This document shows positions 35,553 to 46,560 of a DNA stretch of 64,000 bases, one piece after another. Origin of the DNA: Humulus lupulus (Eukaryota > Streptophyta > Magnoliopsida > Rosales > Cannabaceae); contig NC_084802.1 of NCBI RefSeq assembly GCF_963169125.1, positions 111,356,903-111,420,902 of the forward strand, written 5' to 3'. The notes beneath the pieces are model-generated. The model saw only the letters and a list, made by a program, of their open reading frames with translations. It was not told the DNA's origin and made no database searches. Both the position numbers and the translations under genes were made by a program. Every line of letters begins with the position of its first letter. Position 1 is the stretch's first letter.

Positions 35553-36812
35553 GAGTTTTTGGCAGCGAAAAATACCTAATATTTTCGTAGTGTTCCACTT
35601 TTGTTCCCAATCATTTCTTTATCGGTGAATATACCCAAACCAACTCAAAGCATCTCTCCGTCACCACCAATTGATTAACACCGTTAACAGTGCTTATGTG
35701 GCCACTGACATGGCCTGACATAACTGATGTGTCATTACCACATCAATGACACATAATTATTTTTATTAAAAATTAATTTAAAATAATATTTTTCTTTTGA
35801 CAAAGTTTAAAAATAATATTTAGTAATTAAAAAATATATATTTTTATAATTAAAATCAAATATTTTTTAAATCTTCTTTTTTTTCCTTTTTCTTTTTCTT
35901 CTCTTGGCTAAATTTTCAGGGGCATCTTTTTTTTTCCTTCTTCTCTTTTTCTCTTCACAGATCTTTCATTCTTCTTCTTCTTCATTTTTGCAGTATTCTT
36001 CTTCTTCTTCTTCTTTTTCTTCTTCTTCTTCTCTTGCCCTGATTTTCTCGAGCCATATTTTTTTTCATCTTCTTCTCTTTTTCTATCGCCCAGACTTCCC
36101 TTCTTCTTCTTCTTCTTCTTCTTCTTCTTCTTGTTCTTATTCTTTTGCCCAAATATTCTCACCCTTTGTTCTTCATTGTTCTTGCTCCAAATCTTCTCCA
36201 ATTCAGACCCAACCTCCAAGCCTTACCGGGAAGAACCCCGCCGGGAAGAACACCGCCGGAAAGAACCATGCTAGAAAGAGCCAACCTACTGTAGATTTTT
36301 TTTATGAGTGAGATCTGGGTTTTGTTTGAATTTTTTTAGGTTTGTTTTGAAAAGTGTGAGAGATGATGATGATAATGGGTTTTAAAATTTTAGTTTTGTT
36401 TGTTTTATTTGTGCGAAAATAATGATGATGAATCATGAATTTTATGTTTTGAGTTTTGTTTGTTTGGATTGTGAGAAGGTGAAGGAGAAGAAGAGAAAAT
36501 GTGAAACATTGATGTTTAGTGGGTTAGAAAATGAGAGAAAGTGTGAGAAAATATATTTTTTTATTTTTTATTTGATTGATTTTAATTTTTATTTATATTT
36601 AAAATAATTATGTGGCATTGACGTGGCAATGACACATCATTTATGTTAGGCCACGTCTAATGGCCACATAAGCATTGTTAACGTTGTTAATGGGTGGGTA
36701 GTGACAGAGAGACGCTTTGAGTGGGTTTGGGTATATTCATTGCCAAAAAACAAGATTGAGTGTAAAAGTGGGACACTGCAAAAATATTAGGTATTTTTGC
36801 TACCAAAAATCC
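35553..36812. mobile_element. Non-autonomous Mutator-like element (1260 bp)
   Basis: Long terminal inverted repeats, about 210 bp each (35553-35765 and 36600-36812), match at roughly 80 percent by eye; shared blocks include CTCAAAGC(A/G)TCTCTC, GTTAACA(G/A)TGCTTATGTGGC and GATGTGTCATT. The element is flanked by the perfect 9-bp duplication TTATAGATT (35544-35552, 36813-36821), the hallmark of Mutator transposition. No transposase is present. The interior holds a (TTC)n tract and a short open frame ending in GKNPAGKNTAGKN-type repeats (36211-36290); whether it is a captured host sequence cannot be told here. Confidence 0.9.
35938..36140 (+). repeat. (TTC)n microsatellite inside the Mutator-like element
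   Basis: Long runs of TTC/CTT interrupted by short unique stretches. They create a serine-rich frame on one strand and a lysine-rich frame on the other, neither of which looks like a real protein. Confidence 0.9.
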
Positions 36813-36821
36813 TTATAGATT

Positions 36822-37690
36822 TATAAAACCATAATGATAAGAATTATAAAATTAGATTTCAAAACATGAATATAATAGTTCATAATCTTTTTAATGTATT
36901 TATATTTCTATATCTTTTCAATATGGATTATTTAATATTTTAACCTTTAATACATTCCCATAAGCTATAGTTATTATCAATTACATATTTGTTTTCTAAT
37001 GTGTGGTTGGGAAGATTTGTGTCTTATTTGTTAATTTTCACAGGTAGTACATGTTGAAAGCCTAAAAAAATTCAATTAAAAAAGAAAATCTATTTTGGAT
37101 TTTTTTTTTTATTGAGCTAATAAATTAATGGGTAATTAGCGGTATATATACCCAATATTTTGAATTTGTTGTTGTTATATACTCAATCTTTTTTTTTTCA
37201 CAGTATTAATCTCCAATATTAGCACAATTGTAATACTATTTAGTACTTAGTCTCTTAGATCTGTTAACTAATTACTGGACCAACACGTGTCAACTCCTCA
37301 TTAGTCCATCTCATAAATATTTACAAAAATTATTTTACTTAATTTTAAAATAAAAAATTAATTAAAAATATATATTTTAAAATATTAAAATAATATAAAT
37401 TTGTTTTAAAATTAAAAATGATTTGATCATCAAACACAATTATTTTTAACAAAAATAAGATAAAAATCCTATAAAATTTAAACAAAACCTAGAAACATGG
37501 TGAAAGAAAGTTGTATAGATCGAGAAAGGAAATGGAGAGAGATCGAGAAACAAAGAGAGGGGCGAGGTGGTGGATTGTGTGTGTAGGATCTTAGATTTTA
37601 AATTTAGATGCATGCTCCCTATTAATAGAAACATAGAATAACATGTCATACATATGAACATCAGATTTGTAAATTATCAACAAACACAAA
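36822..37690. other. AT-rich unassigned sequence
   Basis: No coding sequence. Around 37134-37200 the text GGTATATATACCCAATATT and a following ACTCAATC resemble the outer part of the Mutator-like inverted repeats, but no partner copy or 9-bp duplication was found. Purine-rich stretches occur at 37500-37570. Confidence 0.4.
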
Positions 37691-38788
37691 GATGTAAAAA
37701 CTTACAAATACGCAACAAAATTAATGACTCCTTCCTTTGAATTCCCTAACTTTTTGTCCTAGTATAATGCTAGGTATTGCAAGGAACTAAACCCGCTAGA
37801 ACAAGCACCACAATCGTCCAAACTTTTTTCTATTTTAAATCTAACAAATGATGGATTAAGTCTCAACACATGAGAAGAAGAAAATACAGAGAAAGAGAGG
37901 GGCAACCTTGTGAGTAATTTGATAGAGTTTTCTTCACCTGGATGACTCTATCTCCAAATCACTTCACTTAAGGTTATATTTATAGACAAATGTTAAGGCA
38001 ACCAAAATAGAGTAGTACCCTTTTTTATTTAATTATTTAATTAAATAAATAACAATTAATTAAACACTTGTTAAATATAACTATTTAAATTTTGAACCTT
38101 TATTTAATTTATTTTACTAATATTAATACTAACTTATTAATATCAATAAAATTACCTAAATGACTATAAAACTCTCTTTTGAGCATTTCAAAATAAAATC
38201 CTCAAACTTTCTCTTATTTCTAATTCTCACCTGATATCAATAAATAATTCACCATTATTTATTTATGTTGACCCAGTAAACTTGATATTACTAATTGATA
38301 ATTAAATCAATTATTTGAAACTATTAGATTTAATTTTATCAGAGACGGTATGGGGACCATGGATCCATGAACCTAAGCTACAATAAGTTCACATGAGTTT
38401 ATTTATAACAATAAACTATCTCACAACTTATTAATTCTTCGTGACTCCACTATAGACTCGGAATTGGACTCTTCAGTTCACATAATGTATTTTACCAAAC
38501 CACAAATACATTATCCATTGTTACAACTATTACAGTAAGTCAATCCTCTATCGATGACTTACTAACGAGCTGGGTGCAAATTACCGTTTCACCTGTCATT
38601 TGTATTTTATCCTTAACTCCCACTAAGTCCTGTGTAAATGATAAATCTGTGAACTTAATCTAAGATATGAGCGCTCAATCATTTACCCATTTTGACTAAG
38701 CTATTAAGGAAGATGTTGTCCATGTGTTTCGCCACACGACACGTGGCAATTAGGACTAATTAGCGACAAGTCATGAAGTTTTCAAAAT
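37691..38788 (-). mobile_element. Copia-type LTR, minus strand
   Basis: Non-coding, AT-rich. The minus strand carries a TATA box (CTATAAATATAACC, about 37972-37985) and upstream blocks like those of the copia LTR fragment at 15365-16047. The ends are not precisely defined and no gag, pol or primer-binding site is adjacent, so it is probably a solo or truncated LTR. Confidence 0.5.
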
Positions 38789-38826
38789 GTTGGCTCTTCC
38801 AGGAAATCTAATCCGGCCAAGTATTG

Positions 38827-39010
38827 GATGTCTCCGAGTGAGGATACGCCCCAAGGCCGGTCCTCGAGGTGAGGATGTCTCTAGGTGAGGCCATGTCCCG
38901 AGCCACTCTCCAAGTCATGAATTTCTCCAAGTGAGGCCACACCCCGAGGCCTATCCTCGAGGCGAGGATGTCTCCAAGTGAGGTCACGTCCCATGAGGCT
39001 CTCTTCACTC
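38827..39010 (+). repeat. Tandem repeat of about 47 bp, four copies
   Basis: Units beginning GATGTCTCC(G/A)AGTGAGG start at 38827, 38874, 38919 (diverged) and 38967, with CCTCGAGG(T/C)GAG at unit ends. Confidence 0.85.
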
Positions 39011-39390
39011 GTCAATCGTTTAGGTCAAGGATTCTTGTCCTTGGACCTGCAGTCGATTCCAGGTGACATTCACTACGGGTATGGGCCACCAGAGGATCAT
39101 CTGACAACTTTTGGTGAGCCTCGATTAGTGGTGTCGAGTTCGTACCCTCGATAATCAGCATTTCCCACAACATAACCTGACACGGGAAAATGTGCACCAC
39201 ATCCTGATACTGTTAGAGGCATGTTCCTCATAAAACTGTTGAACGATTTTCTGAGATGGGCCCCATGTAATTCACCTGGGCCGTAGTCTTTATTTAGTGG
39301 AGCCCTTTTAGTATTAACTCAAGATTAATAACCCAAGATGGGAGAATTTTTTATTAATGATAGATGATTAACATTAATGATCCCAGCCTC

Positions 39391-39400
39391 TATAAATTGG
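39391..39400 (+). promoter_or_regulatory. TATA box of element E LTR
   Basis: TATAAATTGG preceded by CCCAGCCTC, about 250 bp upstream of the inferred LTR end. Confidence 0.65.
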
Positions 39401-39696
39401 GCTGGGGTATCTTCTTGTAAAGGGTTCGAATTTTTAGAGAGAGAAACTCTTTAGCTTAATGCGATATATACGCTGCTTGAGAACCACCACTGAAGCTTGC
39501 TAAAACGAGCTTTAAGTTCACTAAATATCATAGACTCGTGGACTAGGGCTCTTTTATAGTCTGAACCACATAAAATCCTTCTGTTTTTTTATATTATTTT
39601 CTTTATACTCTCAAATTTTGTTGATAGAGAAAAAGGCAGTTAACATTTTCATGCTTTCATTGAGAACCTGAAGAAAGCTTGAAGAAGATAGCCACG

Positions 39697-41765
39697 ATGA
39701 CCACTCAGAGAAACACACCAAACGATGTAGCTCCTCCCATCGGAGTTTAGGGAGGAGAAACCATCCTTCTACCACCCCAGGACCTCCCTAAGATGGTGGA
39801 ATACTACGAAAAAAATGCCAAACACAACGCCATGGATGACGAGTATTATGGAGAGGAATACCGCCAGCCCATGGACGCGAAGGAGACGCTTGAGGGGGTG
39901 TCACCCCGTGAACAGGTGGCCACTCAGCAGTAGAAACTCGACACCCAGGAGGGTAGTATCACTGCCCTACAGGAGATGGTTAATGCTGTGAGGGATACTC
40001 TGGCGGCCCAAGGGCTGAGAGTGGACCCCCCCTGGCGAAGTACCATCTAGGCAGCCAGCCGGTGTGCCACCTGTGCACCCAGTTAGAGTGCCACCTGTCG
40101 ACCCAGCCGGCATACCTCCAGGACACCAGGATGATGTGGCACAAGATTCTCCAGATGGTGTGCCCTCCGTGCACCAAGCTGGAGTTGGAGCCCCACCTGT
40201 GCCATAGGATCGTCGCAAGAGTGAGATCGACAACAATCCTTCTCCCAAGAAAAAGAAGGCTTGTCGGAACCCCAAAGACAACTAGGCCCTAAGGCTAGCT
40301 GGTAAGGGTAAAGGCCTAGGTACCCGAGGACACCGCCAATACGGATCGCGCGAGGCACGGAGGTGGTGTCCCCCAACACCTCGCCATCACCATAGGACCA
40401 ATGGCCAAGGAGCCAATAAGCGAATCTTCTTCGTTAGCCGAGAGCGCAACATCAACATCTCACTAAACAATGAAAACGTTGAGTTCGACAGAGAAATGGA
40501 AGTAGCATACCCCGAGAGAAGTGGTGCATTTTAGAGGCCAAACTGACTTGCAAGAAGGCCTAAAACGATTGTAGGTGTAATAAGGCTTTTAGGCGCGAAC
40601 CTGAGGGGAAGGACCAGTCAGACCTCCGAAACAGCCTCAACGCCCGAAAGAGGGATAACCCGGCTCAAAGTGCCAACAAAGACCATGACCCCCTCCACGC
40701 AAAATTAGAGAGCATGAAGAGGATAATTCTCATAATGGCCTGATGTCAAGGCCATGACTCTAACTCGAAGGACGAGGATGGGGAGCCATGTGCTCCTCAC
40801 ATTGTAGAAGCTCCATTACCGCGAGGTTTTAAGATGTCTGCCATCACGTCATATGATGGTAGTATGGATCACACTCACCACCTTTCAAAGTTCAGTAGGT
40901 TGATGTCAGTGCATCGCGTCTCTGAAGAACCTTGATAGGACCAGCAAATGAATAGTTCAAGAAGCACAAGCCAAGATCCACTCATTTGTGGCACCAACTA
41001 TCGTCTTCATTCTGAAGACAATTCATAGCATCTCGAAAGGTGAGCTTTGAGGTCAAAGCTTTGGCCAACATAAAGCAGGACCCTTCGAGACCCTCAAAGC
41101 TTACATTAAGCACTTAAGGAAGGAAGTTGTGAGGACCAAGAGGGTTGACGATGACCAGCAGCTAATGGCCTTATAGGCCGGCATCCGTGTGGGGTCCCCA
41201 TTGTGAGATGACCTCCAATAGAGAGGGTGCCAAAGGCTCGACAACTTCATCCATTGAGCAGAAGAATATATTAGCTTGGAAGATGCCAAGATCAGAGCAT
41301 TTGGGGGGCCCATTTCTTTTCACGCTCCAATGATGTGTGGAACCATGGCCTTGAGGACCTAGTATCCACCCTACACTCCTATCTAACCAAGTATGGTGGG
41401 AGCCCAGTCTAGTCCAAGCGTCCTGTCAGCTGGTTTCACTGTGGCTTTTACGTGATATGGAGCAGCGCCCCCTGGATACATCGCTTATCAGTATGCATTC
41501 AGTGCTGGATTTGCTGCTGCATCCCAGTCCGCCGCACCCAGCCGAACTGCCAGCAGTAGTAGACGTGGAGGGAAAGGCAAGGACAAGAAAGCCTAAGGAA
41601 AATGAGACAATGCAGACAGGACAAGGAACTTTCCCCGATTATAAGAACATCTCGCAGTATGCTGAGTATACTGACCTAATGGACTCTCAAAAGAACATCT
41701 TTGTGGCAGTGCCCGCAACTCCACTGCATCAGATAGTTCACGGACATCCCCCTGTGAATGGGTGA
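39697..41765 (+). pseudogene. Element E gag (degenerate)
   Basis: Begins at ATG 39697 (MTTQRNTPND) and is stopped after 17 codons by TAG. The reading continues with EYYEKNAKHNAMDDEYYGEE-like acidic sequence near 39800. The capsid part (about 40850-41330) is only faintly readable in shifting frames. The C-terminal part is open at 41457-41765, with YAEYTDLMDSQKNIF matching the equivalent YATYTDLTDTQEHIF segment of element A. More than ten stops and shifts. Confidence 0.65.
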
Positions 41766-42430
41766 GTGGGAACCATCTCTGGAGGACCTCACATTGGGGG
41801 CGCCTCTCGAGGCTCGCAAAATAGGTATGCGCGGGCCTTAAATCATGACGATGAAGTGTTGGAATTAGCTCAATTGCCAGCCCTTATGCCAAGGATAACC
41901 AACCAAGTCATCACATTCCCCAAGGAAGACACTCAGAGAATGCAATTTCCACACCATGATCCTTTGGTGATCGAGAGCCAAGTTTCCAATAAGATGGTGG
42001 CTCGGATCCTGGTGGACAACTTGATTTCAATGAACATCTTCTTAAAGTCAACCTACGAGTTGATCGGGTTGGCCACAAGCGACCTGTCCTCATGCACCTA
42101 AACTCTATATGGGTTCTCGTGGGAAGGTCTCATACCAATGGGCCAGATCAAGTTGCCCGTGACACTTGGAGAAGTGTCTCGCCAAGCCTTTAGGTAATGC
42201 ACATTTGTGGTAGTGGATTTCTCTTCGGCGTATAATGCCATCTTGGGGCATCCAACCATAGTGGAGTTTGGGGCAGCCACGTCCATTCGGCACTTGTGCA
42301 TGAAGTTCCCCATGAATTCGGGGATTGGCATAGTTCGAGAAGACCAAAAAGAGGCAAGGCAATGCTACAACGTGTCCCTTAGGCAACCAATAATGGTTGT
42401 TGAGGTGGTGGCCCTCGAATAGCCTCCACC
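41766..42430 (+). pseudogene. Element E protease region
   Basis: Open pieces at 41766-42101 and 42207-42422 correspond to Tat protease: RITNQVITFPKED, then HHDPLVIESQVSNKMVARIL and VDNLIS at the active site, where the Gly after the Asp-Asn pair is replaced by Leu. The C-terminal part reads VVDFSSAYNAILGHPTIVEF and IRHLCMKFPM, equivalent to 4542-4640 in element A. It is interrupted by a stop at 42099-42101 and a frame change. Confidence 0.75.
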
Positions 42431-45400
42431 CGAGGAGGTGGAGGAGCAGGCTGTTCGGGATGATGAAACCAATGAGTTGGACCCACGAGTTCAAGAAGAG
42501 AAGGCTATTGAGCCCATGGGTGAAGTCGAGGAGGCGGCCCTAGATGCCTCCATCATAGAAAGGAAGACCAAGGTCGGAAAGAATCTGAAGGGAGAAGTCC
42601 GAGAAGCACTGGTGGGCTTTCTCTAAGGAAATTAGGATGTCTTGCCTGGTGTCACTTCGACATGACTAGCATTGACCTAAATCTCATTTTTCATTCCTTG
42701 AATGTCAATCCAAACGTCGCTCTGATTAAGCAAAAGCAGAGAATGTTTGACTAGACTAGGGCAGAAGCCTTAAAGGTAGAGGTAGACATGCTACTAGCAA
42801 ACAAATTCATTCGAGACGCCCAATACCCCAACTGGGTATCCAATCTGATCCTCATACCAAAGCAGAATGGCTCATGGATGACCTACATAGACTTCTCTAA
42901 CCTCAACAAGGATTTCCCTAAAGACTATTTTTCGCTGTCGAAAATAGATCAGATGGTCGATGCCACCTCTAGGTACGAGCTTTTGTCCTTCATGGACTTG
43001 TACTCGGGCTACAACAAAATTTCCATGCATGTCACAAATAAAACAAACACCAACTTTTGAACTGATAAAGGAGTTTATTGCTACAATGTGATGCCCTTCG
43101 GGTTGAAGAATGTTGGTGCCACCTACCAGAGGCTCGTGAACCGTATGTGTAACGCCATGAATAGTCTAAACTGTTACACCGTGTGTTAAAAATAATGCTT
43201 AACTCGTTAAGCGAGTTATTTGGACTTAAAAATGTAATTAGGGTTAAACGATAGTTCAAGTGTCAAAAGTTTTGGTCAATAGTTGGAATTTTCTTTTAAA
43301 AGGTTAAGTAATTACAAAGGATCCCAAAAGTTTCTAATAAAATACAAGTTAATCAAAAATACATAATTAGCCTACCTAAGGGGAAAATTTCATCTAAAGA
43401 CTCTAGTTCCCCAAAATATCTTGACTGTGGCGACTGAGATGGTTGAGTATGTACACGCCGCCCCTACAGTTCTCCAACTCATGGCTGGTCCAGCTTCCCT
43501 TTGCCCTTACCTACACCATGAAGAACCCGTGAGCCATGGCCCAACAACAAAACCCAAACAAACCATACAGATATCAAGATAAACATTAACATGTATTGCA
43601 TACCCTATAATGACAATTGGTTCACATAGATTTTCCAAAAAACATACGACTCATGCCAAGTAGATGGACATTCCATCTTCATAATGGCCTCGCCACTGTG
43701 GCGGATACAGTATCCACGTTATGGCCCCGCCACTACGACATACATTACACATGTAATGTCGTTAATCATCTCCCGACCAAGCAATTAATATGAACAAGTA
43801 TATCATCATAAATTAAAACACAACAGACATTCAACTATAAATAGTTTCATGACACAATCATTCTTGTGCCCTATCATTGGGACGCACACCCTACACTTGG
43901 TGTAAGAGACATTTTTCTTACCTCGAGTCCTCTGCGATAGGGTAAGGTCACAACGAGCATGATCCTTTTCTTCCCAAGCCTTGCGGTACCCTAAGTCACG
44001 ATAGAATAACAGATAACCATCAAGAGTTAAACAAATTAAAAGCTTCGATATTGATTCCTAGCCTTTGGGTCCTCCAATTCTACTAAACCGAGTAGTAGAA
44101 TCCTTCTCAAGCCTTTAGGCTTGAGTTCCTATACTCAAAAACCCTATTTGGCTAAAATACCCAATTTCACCTACGGCGCCCCTTACAAGTGTCGTGGCCC
44201 TCTACAAGTCAGAGAGCCCCTAAGCCATTTCCCTGGATATGCGCCATGGCGCAGCCCACAAGATTCCGCAGTGCCAAGGTAATTTAGAGAACCACCCCAG
44301 CCTCTAGGTTCATGCGGCTCGCAACGCGCCACGAATAGCGCCGCGGCGCAACCCCGCAAACCCAGAATTTCCAACATTATCTCCAAGCCAAAGCCCCCAA
44401 AGCTTGCCCCAAACAACAATCAAACCTATAATTGAGTCCCACAATATCATAAATACACTATAAACATCAAAACCAAGCCTTAAATTTACCAACCATCCAC
44501 CAAATACACAATTCAAGCCTTGAGTTCCTAAACTCAAGAATACTCTAAAACCCAATAAGAAATCAATCAAAATAGGGTTGAAAGCCTACCTCAACCATGA
44601 ATTCACTGCCCTGAGCTACTCCTAATTCCGTTCCTAGCTCCTACCTTCAATTTCCCATGCCAAACTCCTCCAAAAATTCAAAGAACCCAATTAGCTAAGA
44701 GGGAGGGAGATAAAATGTTACAGAGAAAGAATGAGGGTTAAGCTCAGATAGTGTTTTGTTTTGGGTTTCCTTCTGTTGAAGCAATCTAGTGACCAAGTCA
44801 CTCTTTGGAATGAAAAGACCAAAATGCCCCTACCTATTTCCTTGCTCTCTAATGCCCTCAAGGGAAATTTAGTCTTTTGCCACATTTCCTACTAAAACTC
44901 AAATTCCATTTAAAATTCGTAATTAATCTCACTAGTCTTCCAAACACTAGTATTTTCCCCCAACTTTAACCCATACTCTAATATCCCTGGTAACTCACCA
45001 AATTTCTCAAATACCCCTAGGCTAACCCTGAGCAAGGTAATAATCCCTAATGTTACTTTTCTGCCAAATGGCTCACTAGGATCGTCTCGTGCCACACATC
45101 TCAAATATATCCACACAATAATGTGGTCTAACTCACAAAACACATATAATTTACATTTATACACTCAACATGTCAAAAATACGAAAATGCCATTTTTTTC
45201 ATCAAAACAGGCCCACAATCACACTCAATGCACATAAGCATGCATAAATAGTCATATTATCGTACAACTCATATATTTAACATATTCACACATATATTCA
45301 ATTAAATTCACATCTTATTTCATTTATTCCTTTCTAGCACGTTAATCAAGGCATTGAACCTTATTAGCAAATTTGGGACATTACACTATGTTCAAGGAAC

Positions 45401-45740
45401 AGTTGGACGGAACATGGAGGTTTATGTCAACGACATGCTAGTCAAGGCTAGAATAGCCCCCACCACGTAATGGATCTAGCAGAAGTGTTTTCAGTACTTT
45501 GCAGGTTTGGGATGAAATTAAATCCCCAGAAGTACACTTTTGGGGTTGCCTCCGGGAAGTTCTTGGGCTATATTGTGAGTGCACGAGGGATGGAGGCAAA
45601 CCCTGAGAAGATCAAAGCCCTGGTAGATATGCCTTCCTCCTGAAAGCCTAGGGATGTTCAGAGCTTCATCGGGAGGATTGATGCCCTGAGGCGCTTTGTT
45701 TCCAGGGCCACTGACAAGTGCATCCCGTTCTTCAACATAC
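42431..45740 (+). pseudogene. Element E reverse transcriptase, split by a minus-strand LTR
   Basis: The N-terminal half is open at 42788-43060 (LIPKQNGSWMTYIDFSNLNK, FSLSKIDQMVDATSRYE, SFMDLYSGYNKISM). After a stop the next block is VMPFGLKNVGATYQRLVNRM. The LTR 43148-45385 interrupts it, and the frame resumes at about 45391. The catalytic box reads YVND at 45423-45434 instead of YVDD, from GTC-GAC to GTC-AAC, a CpG-to-CpA change. Thumb sequence (KYTFGVASGKFLGYIVS) follows, with further stops. Confidence 0.86.
43148..45385 (-). mobile_element. Solo LTR, minus strand (2238 bp)
   Basis: The minus strand runs TGTAATGTCCC (45385) to ATGGCGTTACA (43148). Flanking 5-mers are GTATG (43143-43147) and CTATG (45386-45390), one mismatch; both sides are element E RT. 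It belongs to the group of six chromovirus LTRs: CpG-rich block at about 44170-44370, and donor-like motifs on the minus strand near 44594, 43922 and 43522. No coding sequence. Confidence 0.88.
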
Positions 45741-46560
45741 TTCGAGGATGTTAGTGGTTTGAATGGATGGAGGAGTGCGAACAAGCATTCCAATTTCTAA
45801 AGGCACACATGGAACACCCACCTATCTTGTCGAAGCTTGTAGATGGAGAGCCCCTCCTACTTTACATGTTTGTCTCAGTGAATGTTATCAATGCCGCCTT
45901 CGTACGCGAGGAGGAAGGTCGCGTTCAACATCCTGTATACTATGTAAGCAAGAGACTCCTCAGAGCGGAGTCCAGATACCCACTCATGGAGAAGTTGACC
46001 ATTCTCCTAATTGTGGCTTCTCAAAAGTTGAGGCCCTATTTCAAGGCGTATCCCATCAAGGTCCCCACGAACCATCCCATGCAGCAGGTTATCCAAAAGC
46101 CGAAGTCGTCTGGGAGACTCCTCAAGTGGTTGGTCAAACTTAGTCAGTTTGACATTACTTATCATTCAAGGACCGCCATAATGGGACAAGCACTGGCAGA
46201 TCTCATCACCGAGTGCATGGGAAACCACAAGAGTCCTGGGGATGCCCCAGTGGTTGGGCCCACATGGAATCTGTATGTAGATGGATCGTTGAATGAAAAT
46301 GGTGTTGGGGCAGGCCTTATTTTGGTATCCCCCGATGGGCACAGGGTTCACAGCATCTTGAGATTTGGGTTTGATGCCTCAAAAAATGAAGCATAGTATG
46401 AGGCACTTGTTGTTGGGCTCCGAGTAACACTTGAGGCCAAGGCCAAGAGCCTCGAGATTTTTAGTGACTCTCAGCTTATAGTTAACCAAGTACTCGGGGA
46501 GTACCAGGCCCAGGGGACAAGAATGACCGCTTACTACGTGAAGACCCAAGCTTGTAAGCA
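45741..46560 (+). pseudogene. Element E RNase H and second RNase H
   Basis: One long open stretch (45767-46396) covers the connection (MEECEQAFQFLK), the first RNase H (YYVSKRLLRAESRYPLMEK) and the start of the second: LYVDGSLNENGVGAG holds the first Asp. The Glu block reads KNEA, then a stop (46394-46396), then YEALV. The third catalytic residue is intact in EIFSDSQLIVNQ, unlike in element A. Confidence 0.84.

Larger units (their letters stand above)
38789..39645 (+). repeat. Probable 5' LTR of element E
   Basis: A TATA box (39391-39400) and downstream leader-like sequence precede AACA at 39642-39645. The following ATGCTTTCATTGAGAACC (39651-39668) sits where the primer-binding site is expected. 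The upstream limit is uncertain; the tandem array at 38827-39010 probably lies inside it. Confidence 0.55.

Noticed and set aside
35904..36311. Serine-rich ORF on plus and lysine-rich ORF on minus
   Set aside because: Both are translations of a (TTC)n microsatellite; only the last 35 codons are non-repetitive.
39967..40379. Overlapping minus-strand ORFs with Gly/Cys/Thr repeats
   Set aside because: Antisense of repetitive sequence in element E gag; composition follows the repeat.
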